64,000 nucleotides of DNA from AP-15 sp963703745 (GTDB taxonomy: Bacteria > Pseudomonadota > Alphaproteobacteria > ATCC43930 > CGMCC-115725), in NCBI GenBank assembly GCA_963703745.1, contig CAVPFL010000008.1, positions 62,001-126,000 on the forward strand, read 5' to 3'. Every line of letters begins with the position of its first letter. Position 1 is the stretch's first letter. Shown one piece after another: positions 17,237-26,111 of this stretch. Below the pieces are notes generated by a model. That model ran no database searches and had not been told where the DNA came from. It saw nothing but the letters and a program-made list of their open reading frames with translations. The position numbers and the translations under genes were made by a program.

Positions 17237-18766
17237 ATGCCTAACCGCTCCTCGCCCCGCGTGGCACTCCTCGGCTTCTCGATCGAGTGCAACAAGTTTG
17301 CGCCCGTGGCGATCAAGGCGCATTTTCTCGCTCGCACCTATCTCGAGGGCGAGGGGATCATCGAAGATGCGCGCGCGTCGACGCCGCGCATGCTGCCGGA
17401 GACGCCGGGCTTCGTCGCGGCGATGGACGAGTTCGGCGCCTGGACGCCTGTCGGGGTGGCGCTGGCGATGACCGAGCCGAACGGACCCGTCGAGCATTCC
17501 TTCTTCGCCGAGTTGCTCAACACCATCGAGCGTCGGCTCAGAGCCGCATTGCCGGTCGACGCAGTTTACATCTGCTCGCATGGTGCGGCGCTGACGACTG
17601 AGGAGGACGACCCCGACGGAGTTCTGTTCGAAAAGGTGCGAGAAATCATCGGACCCGGCATCCCGGTCGCGGCGACCTTGGACCTGCACGCCAACGTCTC
17701 CGAACGCATGGTCCAATCGGTCGACGCCTTCATCGGCTATCGGACGAACCCGCATCTCGACATGCGCGAACGCGGTGCCGAGGCCGCCGCGGCGATCCGC
17801 GAGATGCTCGACGGCGTCAAGCCGCAGCGCGCCTTGATCCGCCTGCCGATCGTGCCGCCGACGGTGACCTTGCTGACCGCCGCCGGGCCCTATGCCGAAA
17901 TGATCGCGCTCGGTCAGCGCCGCATGAACCAGGAGATCATGAACGTCTCGGCGATGGGTGGATTTGCCTTTGCCGACGCCGCGACATGCGGGCTGAGCGT
18001 GGTAGTAACCGCACGGCGTGACAAGCGCGCCGCCGAGACGCTGGCGCGCGAAATCGCCGAGTTCGGCTGGGCCAATCGCGCGCGGTTTTATCCGCGTCTC
18101 ACCTCGCTCGACGAGGCTGTGACGAAGGCGCTCGCGGTCGGGCATGACCAGTCGCTGCCCGCCCTCGCCTTCGCCGATGTCGCCGACAACCCGGGCGGCG
18201 GCGGCCGCGGCAATACGGTCTTTCTGCTGCGCGCGTTTTACGAGGCCGGTGTCGAGGGCACGCTTCTCGGCGTTTTCTATGACCCCGACCTTGCCGCGGA
18301 GGCGCATCGGCGAGGTGTCGGCTCCCGCTTTGAAGCGCGGTTCAATCGCTCGGAAACTACCAACTTCTCCGAGCCTTACGCCGCTCCGGCAACGGTCGTG
18401 GCGCTGACTGACGGCCTCTGCATCGGCCGGCGCGGCATCTATGCCGGCATGCGGCTCGAACTCGGGCCGTGTGCGGCGCTTCGCGTCGGCGGCATCACGG
18501 TCGTCGTGATCTCGCACCGCGTGCAGTGCGCCGACCCGGTATTTTTTGAGATGATGGGGCTCGATATCGGTCGCGCCCGCTCGGTCGTGGTCAAATCGCG
18601 CGGCCATTTCCGCGGCGGCTTCGACGAGTTTTTCGGCCCCGAGCAAATCGTCGAGGTCGATCTGCCCGGCCTGACCTCGCCGATGCTCAACCGCTTTACG
18701 TGGACCCGCCTGCCGCGCCCGGTGATCCCGCTCGACGAGGGCGTCGACTGGCAGCCGCCGACATAG
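17237..18766 (+). CDS. M81 family metallopeptidase (MlrC-like)
   Basis: A 509-residue protein with the M81/MlrC layout: N-terminal VALLGFSIECNKFAP, DAVYICSHGAALTTEEDD (metal-site His), VAATLDLHANVSERMV (another ligand His) and IGYRTNPHLDMRERG. The C-terminal MlrC_C domain has DVADNPGGGGRGNT. MlrC-type enzymes hydrolyse small peptides or modified amino acids. The start MPNRSSPRVALLG follows a short divergent region shared with the M20 gene. Confidence 0.92.
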   Translation: MPNRSSPRVALLGFSIECNKFAPVAIKAHFLARTYLEGEGIIEDARASTPRMLPETPGFVAAMDEFGAWTPVGVALAMTEPNGPVEHSFFAELLNTIERRLRAALPVDAVYICSHGAALTTEEDDPDGVLFEKVREIIGPGIPVAATLDLHANVSERMVQSVDAFIGYRTNPHLDMRERGAEAAAAIREMLDGVKPQRALIRLPIVPPTVTLLTAAGPYAEMIALGQRRMNQEIMNVSAMGGFAFADAATCGLSVVVTARRDKRAAETLAREIAEFGWANRARFYPRLTSLDEAVTKALAVGHDQSLPALAFADVADNPGGGGRGNTVFLLRAFYEAGVEGTLLGVFYDPDLAAEAHRRGVGSRFEARFNRSETTNFSEPYAAPATVVALTDGLCIGRRGIYAGMRLELGPCAALRVGGITVVVISHRVQCADPVFFEMMGLDIGRARSVVVKSRGHFRGGFDEFFGPEQIVEVDLPGLTSPMLNRFTWTRLPRPVIPLDEGVDWQPPT

Positions 18767-18778
18767 CAACCGTTGCAA

Positions 18779-18880
18779 ATGCCCCTCTCCCCGCAAGCGA
18801 GGCGAGGGGGTGCGCCGTTGAATACCCTCGCGCCGCGCCAACGGGGAGGGAGGGATCCGCGCGGCGGGAGGGTGAGCGGC
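18779..18880. repeat. GC-rich dispersed palindrome
   Basis: The gap between two convergent genes holds CCCCTCTCCCCGC, then GCGAGGGGG, then CGGGGAGGGAGGG. These arms can pair and resemble the CCCTCCCCC/GGGGGAGGG palindrome at 56168-56191. Such elements are dispersed in alphaproteobacterial genomes. It may act as a bidirectional transcription stop here. Confidence 0.45.
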
Positions 18881-18888
18881 AAACTACA

Positions 18889-19587
18889 TCACGCCGCATC
18901 GTGAAAGATGATACCGAGCGTGAAACGCCGGCCGGCGTGGAGCCGGCTGACCCCATGGCGCATTGTCACCCGATAAGCGCCACGGGTACCTTCGACCGGC
19001 CGATGATGGACCGGGAAGATCACTGCCTCACCCTGCCGCAAAGGCACGACCTCGCCGCGCGACTGCGCTCGCGGGCGCTGCTCGACCAAGAGGAACTCGC
19101 CGCCAGCGAACTCTTCCCCGGCGGCGCTAAGCAGCACCGTCAGTTGCAAGGGAAATACCAGCGGACCATAGAGGTCCTGATGCAGGCAGTTGTAGTCGCC
19201 TGTCTCGTATTTGAGCAGCAGCGGGGTCGGCCGCTCCTGGCCCGCTTCGCGGCATTCTTTTAGGAAAGCGCCGAGCGTGGCCGGGAACCGTCCTCCCTCG
19301 CGCAGCTGTTCCCGCCAGCGATTGGCAATTGGCACGAGCCGCGGGTAGATCTCCTGGCGGAGCGCCTCCACGGTATCGGGCAACGGGTAGCGCAGATATT
19401 TGTATTCACCGCGCCCAAAGGCGTGGCGCTGCATGACAACCCGGCTCCGGAAGGCTTCGTCCCGATCATAGAGCACGGTAAGCCCGCGGCACTGCTCGGT
19501 CGTCAGCAGCGCCGCGGTGGTTGCGTATCCCCGTTCATCGAGCGACGCCGCCACTTGCCACCAGTCGACCCCGGCGATGCTGTCCAC
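18889..19587 (-). CDS. 2OG-Fe(II) oxygenase, partner of Ada
   Basis: A 232-residue 2-oxoglutarate/Fe(II) dioxygenase-like protein. The Fe ligands are CLHQDLYG (His136-x-Asp138) and a distal His in TMRHGVSRLHAGRR, with an Arg suited to bind 2-oxoglutarate. LLKYETGDYNCLHQD and GGEFLLVEQ are typical of the group. It starts 9 bp after the ada remnant on the same strand. That operon suggests a role in alkylation damage repair in the style of AlkB, but the sequence is a distinct family, so this is inference. Confidence 0.85.
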   Translation of the reverse strand: MDSIAGVDWWQVAASLDERGYATTAALLTTEQCRGLTVLYDRDEAFRSRVVMQRHAFGRGEYKYLRYPLPDTVEALRQEIYPRLVPIANRWREQLREGGRFPATLGAFLKECREAGQERPTPLLLKYETGDYNCLHQDLYGPLVFPLQLTVLLSAAGEEFAGGEFLLVEQRPRAQSRGEVVPLRQGEAVIFPVHHRPVEGTRGAYRVTMRHGVSRLHAGRRFTLGIIFHDAA

Positions 19588-19596
19588 CGCCGTATT

Positions 19597-20665
19597 TCAG
19601 GCCGCCGCTTCATCCGAAGCCACAGCTGCCCGCTCACGCGCGAGCAAAGCTCGCTTGCGCTCCAGCCCCCAGCGATATCCGCCGAGATCGCCGTCGCTGC
19701 GGATCACCCGATGGCATGGCACGATGAGCGCCAACTTGTTTGCGGCGCAGGCCTGGGCGACGGCGCGCACCGCCTTTGGCTGGCCGAGTGCCGCCGCGAT
19801 CTCAGAATAGCTCGCGGTCTTGCCCAGCGGGATCTTCTGCAATGCCCGCCATACCCGCGCCTGAAACGCGGTGCCACGGATATCGAGCGGCAGATCGAGG
19901 TTGTGATCGGGCGCGGTGATAAAGTGCACGATCCGATCTGCCCATTCCTTCAGCCCGGCATCCTCGGCGACCACCGCAGCTGCCGGGAAGCGCTGTCGCA
20001 ATGCGGCCCCGAGGCTGTCTCGATCGTCGCCGAGTGCCGTCATGCAAACGCCGCGCTCGGTCGCAGCCACGAGCGCCCAGCCCAGCGGTGTGGCGACCGT
20101 CACAAAGCGGATCGTCTCTCCGCTACCCTTCCGGCGCCGTGCCCCCGGGGTCATGCCGAGCCTGGCCGGTGCCGCTTCATAGGCGCGAGAGCTCGATCCG
20201 AAGCCCGACGCGTAAATCGAGGCGGCAATCGGCTCTCCGGAATTGAGCTTCTCGCCGAGACACGAGAGCCGGTGGCTCTGCGCATAATCGCGCGGCGTGA
20301 CACCGGTGATCTGTTTGAACACCCGGTGGAAATGAAAGCGGCTGATCGCCGCCGCGTCGGCCAGTTCGGCCGAGACTCGGAATGCTCTCGCTCGTCCGCA
20401 ACAAGGCGCACGCCTTTTCGATCGCGGCCAGATGCCGCGAAGCCGCCGAGCCGTCGGCTGGACGGCAGCGTTTGCACGCCCGAAACCCAGCGGCCTCGGC
20501 GGCCTCCGTCGTCTCGAAGAACACCGTGTTGGCGCGCAACGGCCGCCTCGATGCGCAGCCCGGCCGGCAGTAGACACCGGTCGTCCGCACCCCGTACAGG
20601 AATCTGCCGTCCGCGCCGGCGTCGCGGCTCTCGACCACTTTCCAGCACGCCTCTAAATCCAACAT
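19597..20665 (-). pseudogene. ada: ada, bifunctional methyltransferase/regulator, with one frameshift
   Basis: The start MLDLEACWKVVESRDAGADG, then YGVRTTGVYCRPGCASRRP (Zn-Cys and methyl-phosphotriester acceptor), belongs to the N-terminal Ada domain. After RTSESIPSL a one-base insertion near 20368-20373 shifts the frame, and AELADAAAISRFHFHRVFK (AraC HTH) continues in another frame. The methyltransferase domain follows with the acceptor IVPCHRVIRSDGDLGGYRWG. All functional residues survive, so the defect is one extra base. It may be a sequencing or assembly error rather than a dead gene. The 2OG oxygenase follows. Confidence 0.88.
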
Positions 20666-20738
20666 CCTACCTCCTCCGCATACTTGGTGAGGCTAAGATG
20701 GAGGAGGGAGGATCTCGGCTCTATCCGACGATTGCTTT

Positions 20739-21689
20739 CTAATTCCGCGCGTCGGCGTAGCGCTTCGGCAGCATCGCGTGGATGCCCTTGTTGCCGTCGA
20801 CGAGCTGGGTCACTCGCATGTCGACGGCGAGGCTGCAAAACATGTAGGCGTCCTCGGGCGACAGGCCGAGGCGCTCGCCGATCAGCCCGATCATCTGGCG
20901 CAGCGCGGTCTTCGCGGCATCGTCGAGGTCCTCGTCGAAGCCCATCGTGATGTGGTGTGTCGGAGTTTCGGCGCGCGGCAGGTCGAACCGCAAATCCTTG
21001 TGGAGGACGAGACGAAAGGTGCCGCTGAGTGCCGTTTCGAGGGCGGTCACGCAGACTTCGCCGTCGCCCTGCACGCCATGGCCGTCGCCGGCTGAGAACA
21101 ATGCCCCGGGCGCCCACACCGGCAGATAGAGCGTCGTCCCGGCGACGAGCTCCTTCAGATCCATATTGCCGCCGAACTCGCGCGGCACGATCGAGGTCAC
21201 CGCACCATAGACGGGCGGCGGCGCCACCCCCATAACCCCGAAAAACGGAGCGAGCTCGATCTCGGCACCCCAAGGCACCGTCGCGATGCCGCGCTGCCGG
21301 TCGATCGCGGTGTGCCAGGTTTTCCGGATCGGGAAATCCTCGGGCAGGGTCCCGGAGAGCGGCCGAATCCGAGTGTAGCCCCAGTTCTGCCGGGGCTCGA
21401 TCGAGAGGATCTCGATTTCAAGTACGTCTCCAGGTGCCGCGTCTTCAACGGCGATCGGACCCGTCAAAATATGCGCGCCGAGCCGCGGCTCGAGTGCGTG
21501 GTGAATCGCCAAATGCTCGGAGAGGATGTCGAAGCGGCCATCCTGCGGCAGGACGTCGGCGCCGCCCGAGACGCTGTCGATCGTCACTGTATCGCCCGAG
21601 GCAACCGACAAAACCGGCTTTAGCGCGGCATCGAAGAACCCCCAGTGACAGGTCTCCGGTCCGGCTCGCAAAACGTGATGCTGCGACAT
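20739..21689 (-). CDS. acetamidase/formamidase family protein
   Basis: A 316-residue FmdA_AmdA-type amidase (formamide or acetamide to acid plus ammonia). Conserved blocks: HHVLRAGPETCHWGFFD, GPIAVEDAAPGDVLEIEIL, FGVMGVAPP, REFGGNMDLKELVAGTTLYL and FSAGDGHGVQGDGEVC with the expected acidic and His residues. The ATG at 21689 has GGGGAG upstream. The in-frame extension to 21821 is not credible. The product acts in the cytosol and could supply nitrogen together with the neighbouring amidohydrolases. Confidence 0.93.
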   Translation of the reverse strand: MSQHHVLRAGPETCHWGFFDAALKPVLSVASGDTVTIDSVSGGADVLPQDGRFDILSEHLAIHHALEPRLGAHILTGPIAVEDAAPGDVLEIEILSIEPRQNWGYTRIRPLSGTLPEDFPIRKTWHTAIDRQRGIATVPWGAEIELAPFFGVMGVAPPPVYGAVTSIVPREFGGNMDLKELVAGTTLYLPVWAPGALFSAGDGHGVQGDGEVCVTALETALSGTFRLVLHKDLRFDLPRAETPTHHITMGFDEDLDDAAKTALRQMIGLIGERLGLSPEDAYMFCSLAVDMRVTQLVDGNKGIHAMLPKRYADARN

Positions 21690-21756
21690 CGACAAACTCC
21701 CCGCGCGATTGGTGGACCGATCGTAACCGAAGGCCGAGCCGACGGCCAGGCGGCGG

Positions 21757-22101
21757 CTATAGGTCCGTTTCCGCTGTCTGGCCCGGTGCCAGCGGTGCCC
21801 GGCTCCAGCCCGACCAATCACCGGGGGTGGGGTTGTTCGGGTTGCGATCGTGCCGCCAGCAGATACTCTCGGCTTTCGGAGCCTCGACGGTCACGGTTTG
21901 GCCCTTGGTCATGACGAATTGTTTGGTCTCGACGTATTCTTTTCCGCGATTGTCGCAATCAGCGCTGTTGGTGATGACGGCCTCGACATTGACCCGGTCC
22001 CAAGTGGGATTATCCAGGGTCAGGGTGGCCGTTTTGCTCGAACCGGAGGAACAGGCCGACAATAAGAGCATAACGGCAAGCCAGGCTGGATCTCGATTCA
22101 T
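21757..22101 (-). CDS. small lipoprotein
   Basis: A 114-residue protein starting MNRDPAWLAVMLLLSACSSG, a signal peptide with lipobox LLSAC. Lipid attachment at the Cys is expected, placing it in the inner or outer membrane. The mature part is a short beta-rich domain (TATLTLDNPTWDRVNVEAVI) resembling those of small periplasmic lipoproteins of unknown role, with two cysteines that may bond. GAGG upstream of the ATG supports this start rather than the one 30 bp upstream. Confidence 0.8.
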   Translation of the reverse strand: MNRDPAWLAVMLLLSACSSGSSKTATLTLDNPTWDRVNVEAVITNSADCDNRGKEYVETKQFVMTKGQTVTVEAPKAESICWRHDRNPNNPTPGDWSGWSRAPLAPGQTAETDL

Positions 22102-22307
22102 CGCTCCTCGCTTCTTGCAGATCATAACCAAGATCGAGCGGAGCCCTGTCGTTTAGAAACCTAGCCGGCGCTGCGCAAGCGGAATCCGGTCACCGGGCGA
22201 CGCCCTTGACAGCATCGCGGGTCATGGAACAATCGGTTTAACCATACTCGCGCGGTGCGTCGGCCCCGCCGAACGCGGCATCGCGCCGGTAACGAGGGAG
22301 GAATTCG

Positions 22308-23810
22308 ATGGCCTTGTTGTTGAGCAAATCCGAGCTGGCGCGAACCGAACCCGCGGACCGCGCGGCATTCGAGTCGCCAGTGCCGACCCAGATCGTCTCA
22401 AACGGCGAGTTCAACCCGCTGCCGCAGACGGCGCAGCAGCGGCGCGTCGAAGAGCGAATAAAAGAGCTCGCCGACGCGATCGCGCCGAAACTCGGCCTCG
22501 ATCGGCGCCAGTTCCTGCGGACCGGCGGCGGCATGGCGGCCGCGTTCCTGGCGATGAACGACGTCTTTGGTCCGGTCTTCGCCGTCGACCGGGCCGAGGC
22601 GGCGGAGCCGGATGTGGCCGCGGCGCGCGCGAACGGTCTCGCCGGCCAGTTCATCTTCGACGACCAGGTGCATTTTGTGCGCGATGATTTTCAGGGAGAG
22701 AAATTGCTCGACCTGGCGAAATACGCATCCGTGCACTGGAACCCCGACATGCTGAAGGATGCCGGGATGACGTTGGCGCGCTACAAGTTCGACAATTTCG
22801 TCAAGGAAGTCTATGTCGACAGCGACACCAAGATCGCGTTGTTAAGCGGCGCGCCGTTCGACGACCCGAACTGGTGGTTCCTCAGCAACGACCAGATGGC
22901 GCAAGCCCGCAAGACGGTCAACAGCCTTGCCGGATCGCGACGGCTGCTCGCGCATTCGCTGATCACGCCCAAGCAGTCTGGCTGGATGGAGGAGGTCGAT
23001 CGCTGCATCGCCGAGGTCAAGCCCGAGAGCTGGAAGGGCTATACGATCGGCGACCCGCTCAATCCGCAATCGACCAAGTATCCATGGCGGCTCGACGACG
23101 CAAGGCAAATGTACCCCTTCTACGAGAAGGCGGTGAAAGCGGGCATTAACACGATCTGCATCCACAAGGGGCTGTTGCCGAGGGATTACGAGAAATCGGC
23201 TGCCAATGCATGGCAATACGCAACGGTAGACGATCTGCCAAAGGCGGCAAAGGACTGGCCGCAGATGAATTTTGTGATGTACCACGCGGCATTGCGCCAG
23301 TTTCTCGAATCGCCGGACGACGATCTGGCCGAGTTCGAAAAGACCGGCTACATCCGATGGGCCTCCGACCTTGCCGATATTCCACAGAAATACGGTGTCA
23401 ACAATGTCTATGCAGACGTCGGCACCGCCTTTGCCAACTCGGCGGTTGCTAATCCGCGATTTGCTGCGGCGCTAATGGGCACCTTGATCAAGGGGATGGG
23501 GTTCGACCATGTCGTCTGGGGCACCAACTCGGTCTGGTACGGCTCGCCCCAGTGGCAGATCGAGGCATTCCGGCGGCTCGAGATCCCGGCCGACATGGCC
23601 CAGAAGCACGGCTTTGCCCCGCTAGGGGCCGCGGACGGCGCCGTCAAAAGCGCAATCTTCGGCTACAACTCGGCGCGGCTCTACAAGCTCGACCTGCGCG
23701 CCGAGCTGCCCCCGATCGGCCAGGACAAATTGGCCGCGGCGCGGGCGGCGTCATTGCATACGGCAAATCGCAGCAATCTCGCCTACGGCTATATCGCACG
23801 CCGCGCCTGA
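22308..23810 (+). CDS. Tat-exported amidohydrolase family protein
   Basis: A 500-residue protein. Residues 65-96 form a twin-arginine signal (DRRQFLRTGGGMAAAFLAM) that sits unusually far inside, after a 65-residue N-terminal region (QTAQQRRVEERIKELADAIA). From memory that region is shared by a soil-bacterial subfamily. The rest is an amidohydro_2 fold with DDQVHFVRDDFQ, INTICIHKGLLPRDY, NFVMYHAALRQFLE and NNVYADVGTAFANS, where His and Asp residues are suited to metal. The mature enzyme would act in the periplasm on an unknown amide, ester or carboxylate. Confidence 0.85.
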   Translation: MALLLSKSELARTEPADRAAFESPVPTQIVSNGEFNPLPQTAQQRRVEERIKELADAIAPKLGLDRRQFLRTGGGMAAAFLAMNDVFGPVFAVDRAEAAEPDVAAARANGLAGQFIFDDQVHFVRDDFQGEKLLDLAKYASVHWNPDMLKDAGMTLARYKFDNFVKEVYVDSDTKIALLSGAPFDDPNWWFLSNDQMAQARKTVNSLAGSRRLLAHSLITPKQSGWMEEVDRCIAEVKPESWKGYTIGDPLNPQSTKYPWRLDDARQMYPFYEKAVKAGINTICIHKGLLPRDYEKSAANAWQYATVDDLPKAAKDWPQMNFVMYHAALRQFLESPDDDLAEFEKTGYIRWASDLADIPQKYGVNNVYADVGTAFANSAVANPRFAAALMGTLIKGMGFDHVVWGTNSVWYGSPQWQIEAFRRLEIPADMAQKHGFAPLGAADGAVKSAIFGYNSARLYKLDLRAELPPIGQDKLAAARAASLHTANRSNLAYGYIARRA

Positions 23811-23846
23811 GGCCGGCGCGCATCGCGGTCGTTCGCCACTCCAACC

Positions 23847-24347
23847 ATGACGACTTTTGAAATTGCGCCGATCGACGAAGAGCACATCTCCGGGTTTCGC
23901 GCGGCTGTCGACGTTGTCGCGCGGGAAAGGAAGTACCTCGCGTTTCTCGAAGCCCCACCGCTTGAGAATGTGACGAGGTTTGTCCTGCGCAATATCGAAC
24001 TCGCATATCCTCAATTCGTGGTGTTGAGCGCCGGGGGCGTCGTCGGCTGGTGTGATGTCCTGCCAAACCGATCCAGGGTTATCTATTGGCATTGCGGAAC
24101 TTTAGGGGTCGGTCTGTTGCCTGGGTTTCGCGGCAAAGGCATCGGTCGTCAGCTAATGCGACGGACGATCGATGCGGCCTTCGCGTTTGGCCTGACCCGC
24201 ATCGAACTGACCGTCAGGCAAGGGAACGCCAACGCAATCGCGCTCTACAAGAGCCTGGGCTTTGAAATCGAGGGACTTCACCGAAATGCCGTCTGCATCG
24301 ATGGACAATACGAAAATTTACACTCGATGGCCCTGCTAAGGGTTTGA
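23847..24347 (+). CDS. GNAT N-acetyltransferase (RimJ/RimL-like)
   Basis: A 166-residue single-domain GNAT. Motif A reads LGVGLLPGFRGKGIGRQLM (Q/RxxGxG type), followed by IELTVRQGNANAIALYKSLGF (motif B). This is typical of N-alpha or amine acetyltransferases that use acetyl-CoA. It starts 36 bp after the amidohydrolase and may be co-transcribed. The acceptor is unknown. Confidence 0.9.
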   Translation: MTTFEIAPIDEEHISGFRAAVDVVARERKYLAFLEAPPLENVTRFVLRNIELAYPQFVVLSAGGVVGWCDVLPNRSRVIYWHCGTLGVGLLPGFRGKGIGRQLMRRTIDAAFAFGLTRIELTVRQGNANAIALYKSLGFEIEGLHRNAVCIDGQYENLHSMALLRV

Positions 24348-24358
24348 CGCGTCCCGAG

Positions 24359-25246
24359 CTATTGCTGGAAGTGCCGGAGCAGCCACTGCAGCGTCTCGTC
24401 TGGCGCTTCTTCGGGCACATAATGGCCGCACGGCAGGGCGCCACCCCACGCATCGGTCGCGTAATTGCGTTGCCACACCGCCAGCACATCACCGTGGACA
24501 CCCTCGGTGTGGCTGCGCGCGCCCCAGATCACCAATAGCGGAACCGTGACCTTACGCCCGGCTTCGAAGTCGGCCTTGTCCATGTCGAAGTCGCAGGTCG
24601 GGCAGGCACGATAATCAGCGCAGGAGCCTTTGATGGTCTTCCAGTTAAAGCAGCGGACGTATTCGGCAAATGCCTCAGGATCGAAAAAGCCGAGACCGAT
24701 ACCGGGCTTCGACAATTTCTTTTCCATGTACCATTGCGCCGGGACCGCGGCCATCATTCGTTCGGGAAAATCGTAGGGCTGGGCCATCAACGCCCAGTGC
24801 CACGAGCGCAGCGCCCATTCTTTTGAGGTATGGGTCCAGATGTGATGGTTGGGCAAAATGTCGATGACCGCCGCCCGCTTTACCCGATCAGGATGGTCGA
24901 GACACATGCGCGCTGTGGTGCGGGCGCCGCGATCGTGCCCGGCGACAAAGAATTCGCGGTATCCGAGCTCCTCCATGACCTCCACCTGGTCCTGCGCCAT
25001 CGCCCGGAACGAATAGTTGATGTTGTTTTCGCCGGCGTCGTCGGGTCCGACGCTGTCGCCGTAGCCGCGCAAATCCGCAGCGACAACATGGAAATGCTCG
25101 GCTAGGCGGGGGGCGATCTTGTGCCAGGAGAGATGGGTCAACGGGTTGCCGTGCAACAGCAAGAGCGGCGGGCCTTCGCCGCCGTGCCGCAGATGGATTA
25201 GCGCGCCGCTCGCCGTGATCTCGGTCCGGGTGAACCCTTCGAACAT
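24359..25246 (-). CDS. alpha/beta hydrolase, fluoroacetate-dehalogenase-like
   Basis: A 295-residue haloacetate dehalogenase-type hydrolase. The nucleophile is Asp105 in VAGHDRGARTTARMCLDHP, where dehalogenases have HDRGGRxxHR. The halide pocket residues fit SWHWALMAQP (His150, Trp151), the oxyanion motif is HGNPLTHLSW, and the catalytic His is in CGHYVPEE. This set is known from fluoroacetate dehalogenase, which hydrolyses haloacetates to glycolate. Whether fluoride, chloride or an epoxide is handled is inference from the pocket residues. Confidence 0.88.
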   Translation of the reverse strand: MFEGFTRTEITASGALIHLRHGGEGPPLLLLHGNPLTHLSWHKIAPRLAEHFHVVAADLRGYGDSVGPDDAGENNINYSFRAMAQDQVEVMEELGYREFFVAGHDRGARTTARMCLDHPDRVKRAAVIDILPNHHIWTHTSKEWALRSWHWALMAQPYDFPERMMAAVPAQWYMEKKLSKPGIGLGFFDPEAFAEYVRCFNWKTIKGSCADYRACPTCDFDMDKADFEAGRKVTVPLLVIWGARSHTEGVHGDVLAVWQRNYATDAWGGALPCGHYVPEEAPDETLQWLLRHFQQ

Positions 25247-25457
25247 CGGCTCCCTCCTGCCCGTATCTGTCGAAGTATCATCGGGTTGGCGTCATTCTCG
25301 CGCAAGCGTCGCGAAACGGGGACCAACAGTTCGCAATCCGCTTTCTCCGCCCCTTGCGGAAGCCCCTGATTATGAGTTGTGGCGGATCGTGCGCCCGCGG
25401 GGACGATGTGACAGCCATGGGTCGCGGTCACGTCTGCCCAGCCGAAGCCGAGCGCCG

Positions 25458-25643
25458 TTATGCGCTGCTCCATTCGCCGAGGTAGGCTTCGATCGCATCG
25501 AAACCTTCGGCTACCCGCACGGGTCTCGTGAACCGCGCGCTCTCGATGCGGAAGCCGGGCTCAGCGGCAACTCCGCCATAATGTTGGAACTGGTGGCTGA
25601 TAAAGCGGTATCCATCGGCTGGGAAGGGCTGAAGGGTCTGCAA
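25458..25643 (-). pseudogene. N-terminal fragment of a RidA-related (CnbZ-like) protein
   Basis: A 61-residue ORF whose sequence, MQTLQPFPADGYRFISHQFQ then GVAAEPGFRIESARFTRP and RVAEGFDAIEAYL, matches what is known of 2-amino-muconate deaminase/RidA-related proteins, but it stops where the core domain should begin. No continuation was found in other frames of the next 200 bp. It is therefore probably a truncated remnant. The identification is from memory of the family and is tentative. Confidence 0.45.
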
Positions 25644-25840
25644 GGCGCGGCCTCCTTTAGAGAGGGACTGCGCCTAGCATTACGCGCCATTCTGCTTTTC
25701 TCATCTGGCGGCGGCCGGGCAGGCTAAAGCCGTCTTTAGTCAGTCGACGGGGCGTCTCGCGTTCGACAATGATCGGCGATCGGCGAGCCGACCACCGACC
25801 GCCGCGCACCACCCGCCTTCCCGGCTGCGCGCTCTCGCAC

Positions 25841-26080
25841 GCCTTCGTGTTTTGGAGCCTCGGCGCCGTCTCGCGCAAGGTGGCGAGCCTTGCCGAACTC
25901 GAAGCAGCGCTCCCCGGGATCCGCGCCGAGCCGCGGACTTCGGTCGTCGTCATCGCCACCGATCCAGAGGCGAGCACGAAGGCGGGCGGGGCCTGGTTGG
26001 ATGTCGTGGTTTCCGAGACATCTGAACAGGCCGAGGTCGCTGCCGCCCGCTCCGCATATGACGCCGTGCGAACTCACCAA
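25841..26080 (+). pseudogene. 3' remnant of iolD-type TPP enzyme
   Basis: About 80 residues: HAFVFWSLGAVSRKVASL, ELEAALPGIRAEPRTSVVVI and GGAWLDVVVSETSEQAEVAA read as the C-terminal end of IolD (trihydroxycyclohexane-1,2-dione hydrolase). The TPP-binding and catalytic parts are absent. The ORF runs on into the antisense of the neighbouring ABC ATPase gene, so no proper end remains. It is a leftover of an inositol catabolic gene. Confidence 0.6.
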
Positions 26081-26111
26081 GGGTTATTTGCCTATTACCC
26101 TGACCTGCCCA

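Noticed and set aside
17156..18841. 561-codon minus-strand ORF opposite the M81 peptidase
   Set aside because: Arg/Asp/Gly-biased composition typical of antisense frames, with the real gene on the plus strand.
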